This document shows positions 41,299 through 50,959 of a stretch of 64,000 nucleotides of DNA, piece by piece. Every line of letters starts with the position of its first letter. The first letter of the stretch is position 1. The position numbers and the translations under genes are program-made. The notes under the pieces were generated by a model. It saw only the letters and a program-made list of their open reading frames with translations, searched no databases and was not told the origin of the DNA. This DNA comes from Trichoderma breve (Eukaryota > Ascomycota > Sordariomycetes > Hypocreales > Hypocreaceae): assembly GCF_028502605.1 (NCBI RefSeq), contig NC_079232.1:2604001-2668000 (forward strand). The letters are read 5' to 3'.

Positions 41299-42673
41299 TT
41301 AAAGCCCAAGACGAGTCCGAGTAGCGACGAAATCAGCCTCCAGATCGTGGCCCCAAACCCAAGTCATGCGGTCCTTGAACTTGTCGTGGATGACTTGCAG
41401 GCGCTGGTCAAAGTGCAGGCCGTCGAAGTCGGGGCCTTGCATCTCGTAGACGTCGCCGGCTTGGCGGGATGTCAGCTGGGCCTTTTGGGCGCGAGGCAGT
41501 CTCGTCTCTTGGTATAGCTTCATGTATGTTTCTAGGCCAAGAGAAGGGTTTTCGAAGAAGGCTTTGACAGCTTGGCCCATGACGAATGAGTCCTCGATTG
41601 CGTGACCGGCACCGGAACCTGTAACATTGAGAGATTAGTCTTTTATACGTGCCTATGTTTATCGAGATTGCAGAATTCTTACCTTGGTGAGGAAGCATAG
41701 CGTGAGCGGCGTCACCACTGAGGGCGACCTTTCCACCTAGGTACACCCAGTGGTCGAGCAGCTCGCGGTCGTTGAGCTTCCACTTACCAGGGTTCGGCTC
41801 CATGGCGTGAACCACCTTCTGGACCGTCTCCTCCCAGCCAGCAAACTCCTTCTCAACCTCTGATCGCGGGGCGGTGCTTGACCAACTCTCCTTCAAATCA
41901 CCGAGTTCGGCCTCCGGCTTGCTCACAAAGGCGACGACGTTGAGCGTCTTGTTCTGAGAGATGGGGAAGACGAGGAAGTGCCTGTCCGGTCCCAGCCATG
42001 AGATTGCGAATGAGTCGTATGGCCAGTCCTTCTCAACGGCTGACATGGGCAACAGACCACGGTAGCAGACGCGGCCTGAGTAGCGAGGCACCATGTCCGT
42101 GGCCTTGGAAAGCTGGCGGCGAACATTAGAGTGGATGCCATCACAGGCAATGATGAGGTCAGCAGAGGCGCTGGTACCGTCAGCGAAGTGAACGGTTGCC
42201 TTGCCGCCCTTTGCATCATCGACAATCTCAACAGCTCTTTTGTTCGTCTCTAGTTTGGCGCACGTCGTGTCCCGGATATGCTCGTACAGAACCTGCAGAA
42301 ACTCGGCGCGGTGTACGCTCAGCTGGCGAACGCCACCGTTGGCCTCGTCCTCGTCCATGGCGCTGACGGAAACAATCTCGTCACCGTTGTCCCAGCGTCT
42401 CAAACTGCGGTGGATGCCGTTGCGGTCGCCCGAGATGGCGTTTGCGGCATCGAAGACGCCGTAGCGCTTGAGGATGCGGCCTGCGTTGACGCCGATGCCG
42501 ATGCCAGCTCCAATTTCCTTGTAAGCTGGTGCCTGTTCGTAGACGGTGATGTTCTTGAGAGAGGGAACCTGTGTAGCTAGAGAGAGAGCCATGGCAAGAC
42601 CGCCGATGCCACCGCCAAGGATGGCGACGGTGAAGGTGTCTGGCGAGACCGTCGGTTTGCTCACTATGGCCAT
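41299..42673 (-). CDS. FAD-dependent monooxygenase, salicylate-hydroxylase type
   Basis: Two exons, 42673-41683 and 41618-41299, give 436 residues. The FAD dinucleotide motif is AILGGGIGGLAMALSL (residues 17-32). The DG motif appears as ACDGIHSNVRRQL. The GD motif is GDAAHAMLPHQGSGAGHAIED, rebuilt across the intron. Length and motif spacing fit class A flavoprotein aromatic hydroxylases such as salicylate 1-monooxygenase and 3-hydroxybenzoate 6-hydroxylase, which use NAD(P)H and O2 to hydroxylate, sometimes with decarboxylation. Cytosolic. Its upstream region carries the TCCGGA-N7-TCCG element also seen near the transporter and decarboxylase. The aromatic acid used is not determined by sequence. 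Confidence 0.92.
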
Positions 42674-43717
42674 GATTGCTGTTTGGTTTCGATCTTTGCT
42701 TCTTTACCCGAGTGTGGAGAAGGGGGGGGGGAGAAGATTGTATACTACTGTATGCCAAGAAAGATGCAAAGTAGAAAAGCACGAGATCTGCTTAGTCTAT
42801 ATAGTTGCCGCTGAAGAGAGTTCGAAAACAAAGACGCAAGAGAAAAAGCAGAAAGAAATGGGACAAGAAGAAGAAGAGAAAGATGGGAATGGGGGGAAAG
42901 AGTTCCGAGAAGAACGGTCAGATCAATAGTAGCTCCATCTTTCCGGGTTCGTCAGACGGTTCGTCTCAGCTTCTCGGAAATGGCGGCAAAAAGATAATTG
43001 GCGATTATTTTGGTTGAAATCTTAGCTTTCTTGCGGTTCTCTGTTTCACGCCGCTTCGTTTTCTTTGCTCTCCAGATTATTTGCCGGGCTATCTCTCAAG
43101 GTCGTGGGGGATGGTTTGGGGGCGGAGGGCGGATTCCGGAGTCCGGAGGCGTGGGGTTGCATAGCTCGTGATACAATTCGATACGAAGAACTGGAGCTGG
43201 GAGAATTATATCCGGAGATGATTTCCGGTGAGGGGCAAGGAGATGCTAAGGAATTCATTGGCTCGGAAAATATTCCCGTGCACGTGTGTGGGTGCAGAGG
43301 TTCGGGGAGATAAAATCGACTCCAGTTTGGACGCTATAATGACACTGACCCTTGTTTGCCGTTCGGTAGCTCAGTTGTTGGAGTCACTTGAGCGTTTCTG
43401 ACCACCAAAAGGCTGAATTGGAGCTATGGGGTTCATCTTAGCAGAATTAAAGCTATCCATGGATCAAACGCTAACGAAACTCGCAATGTATAGAGCTCTC
43501 ATAGTGTGGAGAAGATGGCATGATACGTGGTATGATCTGTGATGTGATTTCATGTTTCATGATATGATTTCTGACGCGACTCAAGAGTTGAATGAAGGAT
43601 ATAATAGAGCATGCATCATTATATTAAACCTGCCAGCTATACGTATACGTGACAGTGTAAGAGAAGTAGCTACATTATCTACGCGTACATGCTCAACCAC
43701 TCTACGTGACCGACCAT
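42674..43717. other. Upstream region of the monooxygenase
   Basis: No gene. Holds several TCCGGA words (43135, 43142, 43211) about 0.45-0.55 kb upstream of the monooxygenase start, and the MFS 3' flank. A tRNA-like A-box at 43367 is discussed under rejected items. Confidence 0.5.
43211..43229. promoter_or_regulatory. Direct-repeat element TCCGGA-N7-TCCGGT upstream of the monooxygenase
   Basis: TCCGGAGATGATTTCCGGT reads CCG-N10-CCG, i.e. CGG-N10-CGG on the other strand, the direct-repeat layout used by some Zn2Cys6 dimers. Two more TCCGGA words sit at 43135 and 43142. The same 13-base register recurs at 46247 and 47978. Confidence 0.5.
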
Positions 43718-45573
43718 CTACAAGTCCTGGTGCATCTCAGGCACGCCCTGAGCCTTGCGAATCTCCTCGCCGCGCCAGATCAACAGCAGCAATGGCAGCC
43801 ACGCGACAAAGTTGATGACGGCAAACACGCCCCACGCGACGTCGAAACCAGCGCTCTCACCGAACGGCAGTGCGTAGAAACCAATGGTAAAGGCAAAGAT
43901 CTGACGGAACAGGTTGATGATGGTGGACACCTCGGCGGCTTGCGGCTTGTAACAATCCGAAATGTACGAGTACGTCAGAGTCGTTCCGGCCTGCACTCCG
44001 ATAGACGCGACGGCCATGCCGATGGCCAGGGCAATCCAGGGCGCCTTGTTTGATACAGACACACCGTGGATGATGAGACCGGCCGGCAAGAACAGACCGA
44101 GAGGGGCCAAGTGCAGACGAGCCTCCGGCTTTCTGTAGCCATCGTGACGACGAGCATATCGGTTGATCAACCAATCGGAAATCCAGCCCGTGCAAGCCTC
44201 ACCGATGAGACAGCCAATAGTCAACGGCACACCGAGCAGCAGACCGTTCTGCGCAACATCAAAGTGATAGAGCTTCTCCGAGATACTCGACGCCGTCAAG
44301 ACGAAGACGATGGAGCCGTAGGTGTTGGTCGTCATGTAGTAGATGCAAGGCAGCACGACGGCCACGTACCGGAGCATCTTGAAGTTGTGCAAGAAGTCGG
44401 ACGGCTTGAGCTTGCGGTTGATGACCTTGCCGCGGAAGGCCAGGCGGCCCCAGTAGGTGCGGTTCTCGAGCGTGCTGAACTCGGTGCGGGAGAAGAGCGT
44501 CTCGGGGAAGGCCACGAGGTAGACGGCGAGGACGCCGCCCATCATGATGGCGTTGATCTTGAAGATCCAGCGCCAGCCCTGGTCTTGGGCGATGAAACCA
44601 CCGGCAATGGGACCAAAGTGCGGCTATCGGGACGTGTTAGCTGTGTCTTTCTTGGTAATAAGGAAATGATGAGAGCAACTTACGCCGTTGGTCAAGGCCA
44701 GGGCGTAGAAACCAATGTACCTTCCACGCTCTCCCTGGAAGAACATGTCGCAGATCTAATGCATCGTATCATATTAGTATCCTGTCTATACTGCCACATA
44801 TTCATGAGTAAAGAGCAGAAACTCACCGTGGCACCACCGATAGCCAGAGCAACGCTAGCACCGATACCGACAACGCATCGGCACAGAATCTGAGTACCGT
44901 ATGATGGCGCGTATGCCGAGCCAATGTTGCCGCCAATAGCAATCAGAGTAAAGAGCTATTCCAGAAACTCATGTTAGCAGGCGATATAACGCTAGCATGG
45001 GGGAAAAGGACGTTTTTTCGCGTACCAAGTAAGCAGGGCGTCTACCCCAGAGGTTGACAAAGGGAGTGATGAGCAGGGGCGTAACACCACCGAGAAGCGT
45101 GTACGATGTCGTGAGATAACTGGCTTGCTGCTTCGTGACCCCGTAGCTCACGGAAATGGGGCCGAATGCAGCGGGGACCATGCCGGCACCGACTATATTC
45201 GCGAATAACGTGTTACAACATGACCAAAGTCGATATCGGGATGAGCAAGCTTACACTGCACGACAAAGGCAAGAAGACAGAGGAGACCAAGGACAAAGCA
45301 CTTGTACCAGTACGACCAGTTCTATAAAAAAACATTAAAAGAATTAATTAGCAACCATCTCTCACTCACTCAATAACCGATGCTCATAAGGAATGGTGGC
45401 AACAAACATACCAAAGGGTCATCCTTGTGGTCGCTCGGCTGCGGGACCAGAGGCAGACCGTTGGCATCAAGCTTCAGATCCGAGATTGGCTCCTTGCTCT
45501 CATTCTCATACCCGGACGGGCTCTCCTCCACATGGGCCGCAGCAGGTGCCACGCGGTTGGCTTTCAACGCCAT
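43718..45573 (-). CDS. MFS transporter, DHA1 (drug:proton antiporter-like) family
   Basis: Six exons, 45573-45412, 45321-45255, 45192-45026, 44955-44827, 44755-44684 and 44623-43718, give 500 residues. Every junction keeps frame. A soluble N-terminus of about 55 residues precedes 12 predicted helices. The first contains YWYKCFVLGLLCLLAFVVQF; the loop 2-3 signature is NLWGRRPAYL; ICDMFFQGERGRYIGFYALALTNG and GPIAGGFIAQDQGWRWIF are diagnostic of DHA1 members. The middle loop is hydrophilic (TEFSTLENRTYWGRL). Plasma-membrane uptake or export of an aromatic acid is inferred from the position between a monooxygenase and a decarboxylase in the same orientation. Confidence 0.9.
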
Positions 45574-46700
45574 TGCTGGATGCAAGCGATTGAAGAAGAT
45601 TGTCTTGAGCAAGCAAAAGGTGAAAGAGGGTTGAGATGAGTGAGAGAAAAAAAAAGGAAAAGGGAAAGGTGTTGGCTGGAGGCGACGTCGGGTATAAAAG
45701 GGAAAACGCAGGGGGGAGGGATTAGAACATGGGTTGATATAACACGACGTAGTATTGAAGCACGATAAGAACGGTGTAGGCCGCTTTTACGCCCATCGCG
45801 TTATTGTGTGCTAGTTATGCGGATGAGCCACGGCTGTGTAGGGGGGAGGAGTTTATTATAAGCCCGGTTGTTAATGCCCCGCGTCCGCCGACCGCGGGGA
45901 ATTGGGGATTCCGGGGTAATAAGCACTGGATGTATGTGTTTTTGTAATTATTGATTCGATTTTTTCTTTCTTTTTTCTGACATTTCTTTAGAGCGAGATC
46001 TAGGAGAGAGGCTAGGAGAAAGACGGACTAATAAAAAAACTGCCATGGGGATGTCTCATCCGGGGGGTTTGTTTTGGCGGTAGGGTAGGGGGGTTGGTGA
46101 CCACGTGTCGATCCAATAGTCTGGTAAAGTCGAAGAGAAAATTTTAAAGTTGTGACAGGATTACGCTGGAATCTATTGAGTGAGTTTTCTCGGACGGGGT
46201 AGGGCTGTGGTGGGATGAATTGAGTCTGCGATAGTTCTGAACTAAATCCGGAGAGACGCTCCGAAGGAACTGTGGAGGTACTTGTTGGAATGTATTCCGA
46301 CTTGGCGTTTCTCAGTCTCCGACTTGGCGCCCCGACTTGGCGTTCTCCATCTCAATACAGATTTGTTTTTTCTATTCGGAGGGCTAAATTCAGATTGCGG
46401 GGTACAGCGATTAAGCCGAATGCAGAACGAATACAAAGGGACTTGTGCGGAGGAGAGATCCGGTGAGTTGGGATGGAATCCGGGGAAGAGACTCAATGTT
46501 GGGGATGGAAACATGCTAAACTATTTTGACAGATGTCACAAGTTGTCACAAGTTGATGGGGAAGATTATATAACTGTATAATCCGTGGGGATTTATTATT
46601 TTAATACTCATCTCAGTTACATAATATATCCAAGTCTAAATACCCACTACTAAGGTCTATTACAAGCCATATTCATACTAGAGATGGAATCCCATCCCAT
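45574..46700. other. Upstream region of the MFS transporter
   Basis: No gene. GC-rich CCG/CGG clusters at about 45885-45920, a TCCGGGG at 45908 and the TCCGGA-N7-TCCGAA element at 46247. The right end is the 3' flank of the decarboxylase gene. Confidence 0.5.
46247..46265. promoter_or_regulatory. Direct-repeat element TCCGGA-N7-TCCGAA between decarboxylase and MFS gene
   Basis: TCCGGAGAGACGCTCCGAA has the same 13-base period as the elements at 43211 and 47978. It lies 0.67 kb upstream of the MFS start and 0.44 kb past the decarboxylase stop, so the MFS gene is the likely target. Confidence 0.45.
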
Positions 46701-47699
46701 CTAACCAATGCGAAAGTTGATTCGTCGAACCGGAGCAAATAGCTCCTCAATAGGCACTGTCCGCTCAATCATGTTCTGCTCGTAAAGAAACTGTACCAGT
46801 GCCTCCAATGTCTTCCTATTCTCCTCTAAGCCATATGGCCAGCAGTCTCCTCCAAATGTCTCCTTGATCTCGACTAGATCTCTGCCCAGCCACGGCAGCA
46901 TGTATCTTAGAGCACCAAGTGATTCCATCCGCTTTCGAGCAATCTCCTTGCTGTCCTCCAAAGCATTGAACAATGCTGATGCGACGAATTTGTTTGCCTC
47001 GTAGAACTCGCGGCGAAAGGCGACCAAATGCATAATGGGGAAGATGCCGGTTCGCTTGTAGTAGTCGCTCTCAACGTCCTTGAAGTTGGGGAACAGTCTC
47101 TGAACATGAGGCGCGCGGCCCAAGCACTCAGGAATATCAGCACCAATGGTAGCAGCAATCTCGCCGCATTCCAGCAGATCTGAAAGTGACTTGGTCGGGT
47201 CTGTATTATTGGTAATATTGACGGGCTTCAACAGCGGCAGCACCGACGGCTGGCCATGGGACCCGGGCGTTTCCATCTTTCCCTGCACCCACTCAATCGT
47301 CGATAAGTCGATGCCGTACTCGTGCTTCAGGATGCCTCTGATGTACACCGCCGCCGTCATGTTGTACAGCTGCACGCCGATGCGCTTGCCATTGAGGTCC
47401 TCGGGCTTCTTGATGATGTTCGTGTTGACGCAGATGAAGGAGTGTCGGAAGACGCGCGACGCAAAGACGGGGATGGCGACGAAGCTGCGGTCGCCGGCGA
47501 CGTAGCGCGTGACGTACTCCGAGGCCGACAGCTCCGAGACGTCGAACTCCTTGTTGGCGACCATGCGGTCGAAGATGTCGCGCGGGTGCTGGACCTCGAC
47601 GAAGTTGACGTTGAGGCCCGGGGTGGGCACCTCGCCGCTGGCTAGGGGGACCATGCGGTCGTAGAGGGCGCAGGCGAAGTTGACGCCGAGGGGAGCCAT
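46701..47699 (-). CDS. 4,5-dihydroxyphthalate decarboxylase-like protein
   Basis: 332 residues, single exon, ATG at 47699. It resembles bacterial 4,5-dihydroxyphthalate decarboxylases (Pht5 type; converting 4,5-dihydroxyphthalate to protocatechuate), which share the periplasmic-binding-protein-like fold. Visible family features are the opening FACALYDRMVPLASGEV, then VNFVEVQHPRDIFDRMV, DVSELSASEYV, IPVFASRVFRHSFICVN and KPEDLNGKRIGVQLYNMTAAVYIRGIL with EYGID. The C-terminus has MLPWLGRDLVEIKETFGGDCWPYGLEENRKTLE. No signal peptide, so cytosolic, unlike substrate-binding proteins. The enzyme class is uncommon in fungi and may have come from bacteria. Confidence 0.85.
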   Translation of the reverse strand: MAPLGVNFACALYDRMVPLASGEVPTPGLNVNFVEVQHPRDIFDRMVANKEFDVSELSASEYVTRYVAGDRSFVAIPVFASRVFRHSFICVNTNIIKKPEDLNGKRIGVQLYNMTAAVYIRGILKHEYGIDLSTIEWVQGKMETPGSHGQPSVLPLLKPVNITNNTDPTKSLSDLLECGEIAATIGADIPECLGRAPHVQRLFPNFKDVESDYYKRTGIFPIMHLVAFRREFYEANKFVASALFNALEDSKEIARKRMESLGALRYMLPWLGRDLVEIKETFGGDCWPYGLEENRKTLEALVQFLYEQNMIERTVPIEELFAPVRRINFRIG

Positions 47700-49828
47700 G
47701 GCTGTGACACTGATTGTATGAGATAATCTAAGTAGAGTCTAAGTTGGTGTTGTTGGATATCGAATGCCAAGAACAGAGGTCAAGTTGGAGGTGTGCTTTC
47801 TCTCACTCTAGCTTTATCGATTGATGTATAAGCAGGCACAGGTAAGTGAGCTATCAATGGCGCGGAATCCAGAGCTATATGAGAGCTCTGAAGCTACAAA
47901 ACTACATCACATCGTCCCCGGCATGTGATTCCGGCTGTGATATATCACAGATTCGCTGAATGTTAGCCCGAGAGAAGTCCGGATGATGGCTCCGGAGCTA
48001 ATGGTGGGATGGCGGGGTGTTGATAAGGCGCTATACAAGAAGTTGTTAAAGCAGCAACGCTTTTTGGGGAAGAATAGATTGATAACAAAGGTGTATGAAA
48101 ATATAGGGTAGCTATTGTTTGTCGGTATTTGTTGTTAGCATTGCTTCTTATGACTTTTGGATGTGGGCGATTGAAAAGAAGGATATTCCAGAATTTGATT
48201 GGCGGGTCATCCAGAGCCGTAACTATTGGTATTAAATGCCATTGGATGTCTTTTGGCGGCGGCTAAAATATTCAAATGCGCAATGTTGAAAAAATGATAT
48301 CATTCAAAGTAAAGAGATGGTGTTTGGCGACTCAAAAATGTCCGAATAGCTGTCTAAAGTGTTGCCGGTATGGTGTGTTCTAGGAAACGGCATATGGTTG
48401 CACACCAGTTTTCAACGCCAGGGCTCTTATATGGAGCAATGCAGCCGCCCGCTGGATTGTCACCTACAAGTATTAATGCCAAACCGTCATTCAACCCCTC
48501 AGATAAGCAACATCAGCCAAAAAAGAAAAAAGAGAAAATTCCAATCGATTGGCTATCCGTCAATCCCCTGTAAGCAATTTATATCAATCCATTCGGGAAC
48601 GATCAATCCCGCTTCCCATCTGACGCTCGTCCGATGTCATCAATGTGTCACTCCCCAAAACGGCATGCTGCATGTCGCATAAACACCAAAAAATGCACTT
48701 TATCCTCTTCCCATCCATCCATTCAATTTTTTTTCCCGCATAATATTCCCCTTCGGATAAGGATAAGTCTCATGCAGAATGCAGAAAAAATTCCTGGTCG
48801 TACCATCTTCTCAAGGCGTGACGTCACAACCCTCGTCCCCATAATGTCTCAGCTCTTTCATTCTAAGATCCTCGATTCAATAATGCGCGACCCCGTCTTT
48901 TTTTCTTCCTCCTTTTGCGTAATAAGGCGTCGATCACAATTGAATGCAGAAGGATTCGCAATACCATTTCCTGAATCTGTTTAGTTCTTATCCGCATTCA
49001 TTCAGTTAATATTTTTTTTTCTCCGTTTCTAATACGTGAAACACGGACGGTGATGCGACCGAATCTCCATGTGCAACACGGCATATCTGTGTAACCTCGG
49101 ATGCGAGCCCGTCATATGCATATTTCCATCTCAAACAACCCTTTCTCCGCACCCAAACGCGGCAAATCTGAAGCCCATGTCCTGAACTAGCACAGCGAAA
49201 TTGCACCCCCCTCTCAGCCGTGATCGTGATCGTGATCGTAGCCCCAGACAAGCACCCCTGCCCGGTGAAGTCACCATTTTCTGTCTCTCGCCCAGTCAAA
49301 TCGGTGCCTGTTACTAGCGACGGCTAATTGCTTCCTCCCACATGCCAAGACAACACCTCATACGTGACGCCACACATATGCCAGCTCCCTAAAGCGATCA
49401 GCCACATGCTTGGGCTTGGCCGTTGACCTCAGCCCAGGCAAATGTGTGGGGAGGATGATGGAGGAACAGAAACAGGACCCAGATTCGATCGAGGCCGGGC
49501 CCTCCCTTGGTGGGAATCTTTTAGTTCTCAGGGTAAATTAAACCTGAAAAAAAAGAAAGATAAAAAGATAAAAGGTCTTTTTTTTTTGGCCTCCCTTGCA
49601 TGTAAATACATTTTGCATGTTTCAGAAATCTCGCTTCTTTTTAAACGGTGCATATTGCTCAATTCTTGTTTCTTGTAACACTCTTGTTGTTCAGTCAACA
49701 AGCCGTCCATTTACATGGCTATATATACTGCATAACACGTATACAACCCTCCCATAAACAATCTCTACACATCAACTCATCAATCACACTTACTATATGC
49801 ATTTGAGAATCATCTTTCACTCAACACG
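47700..49828. other. 2.1 kb gene-free stretch upstream of the decarboxylase
   Basis: No gene supported. Contains the decarboxylase promoter with a TCCGGA direct repeat at 47978-47996; the remainder is AT-rich. Confidence 0.45.
47978..47996. promoter_or_regulatory. Direct-repeat element TCCGGA-N7-TCCGGA upstream of the decarboxylase
   Basis: TCCGGATGATGGCTCCGGA is a perfect direct repeat with 13-base period, 0.28 kb upstream of the decarboxylase ATG; on either strand it presents CGG-N10-CGG half-sites. Confidence 0.55.
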
Positions 49829-50254
49829 ATGAATACCGCTAGCACCACCGCCACCTCATCCAACATGCTCTCCGTCCCATCCTCCACCTCCACCTCCTCA
49901 GGCATCGACATCAACAACCCAACCCGTCCCGCCTTCAACTCCCAACGAACCCAAGACCGCCTCCGCGAAGGCGAGGGCCTCTACGCCATGCTCTTCCGCA
50001 GCGACAGCAACAAACTGCAGCGCGGCCGAAAATCTGTCTTCAAAGAGACCGGCCTCGACGACGACAGTGCAAGCGAAGTCACCGACGTCTCGTCACTCAG
50101 GTCGCCCGTCGCGTCGCCCTCGCCTTTGTCGCCCACCTCAACGACATCGTCTCAAGGGCCGTCCCCTTTGCCACCTTTTCCATCTCTCAAGCCGGGGCCG
50201 CTGGAATCATGGTATGTCTGGGCTGCTCTTTTTGTGCATTTCGGTCCGCGATGA
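49829..50254 (+). CDS. Small Ser/Thr/Pro-rich protein of unknown function
   Basis: ATG at 49829, frame open to 50254 (141 residues). The protein is Ser/Thr/Pro-rich and disordered, with one conserved-looking core: RTQDRLREGEGLYAMLFRSDSNKLQRGRKSVFKE (residues about 38-71), followed by DDDSASEVTDVSS. A GTATGT donor occurs at 50212 just after GPLESW, and an AG at 50324 could join it to a short final exon ending near 50360; the last 15 residues of the unspliced frame are therefore doubtful. No family recognised; it may be a small cytosolic or nuclear fungal protein. Confidence 0.5.
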   Translation: MNTASTTATSSNMLSVPSSTSTSSGIDINNPTRPAFNSQRTQDRLREGEGLYAMLFRSDSNKLQRGRKSVFKETGLDDDSASEVTDVSSLRSPVASPSPLSPTSTTSSQGPSPLPPFPSLKPGPLESWYVWAALFVHFGPR

Positions 50255-50959
50255 TTGTATTAATGATCATAAAGACACTATCTTGTTTCGTGATTTCTTC
50301 CGATGAAGTCTTACGATTAATAGTCGAATTTATCTTTCGACCCATTATCTCATGACGTGAATGTCATGCCTATCGCTAAATACCCAAATCAATACTAATA
50401 TAATTCATCATTTGCTGGAGTACAACGGACAATCCTCAAGACAAACACTTTTTGAAGGCTCTACTTCTACGAGACCTAGTGGAAAGGGGTAAAGGGAGAC
50501 AAACGGGGTTTATGGTGAGATGACATCACTGTATGTCTAAGACATGCAAACTACATGTACGCTGCACATGTGTATATACAACTCTTTCATTAATACTTGG
50601 GAAATATGAACACAGTTCGTTCCATGAGATACTACTAACTCAAATAGGGGTATAAGTATATATCCATACGATCTAACGTAAAAATACATTGGTACAATAC
50701 CAGGGGAATAACAATGCCGTGATATGCATGAAGAAAATTCGCTTCAATGCCTCCTCCTAGACCATAATGCGGTCTGTTCCACCAAAAATAAATAAATAAA
50801 TGCGGTATACCACCTCGGCACTGACGTGATGGTTACAACATATGAATCCCAAACGCCAAGGCCGTGCAATCTAGCAGTCCCAACATGGTCAATCGTTGAC
50901 AAGATAGAGAGAAAGGGTATAAAGAAGAGATGAGCAGAGTAAAGAAAGGTGAAAAGCAA
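50255..50959. other. Intergenic, 3' flanks
   Basis: AT-rich and convergent; no gene seen. Confidence 0.45.

Noticed and set aside
43361..43450. tRNA-like segment (A-box TAGCTCAGTTG and a B-box-like GGTTCATCTT 60 bases on)
   Set aside because: No acceptor or anticodon stem can be formed and the B-box departs from GGTTCRANNCC at its end; could be a SINE or tRNA relic but the evidence is too thin.
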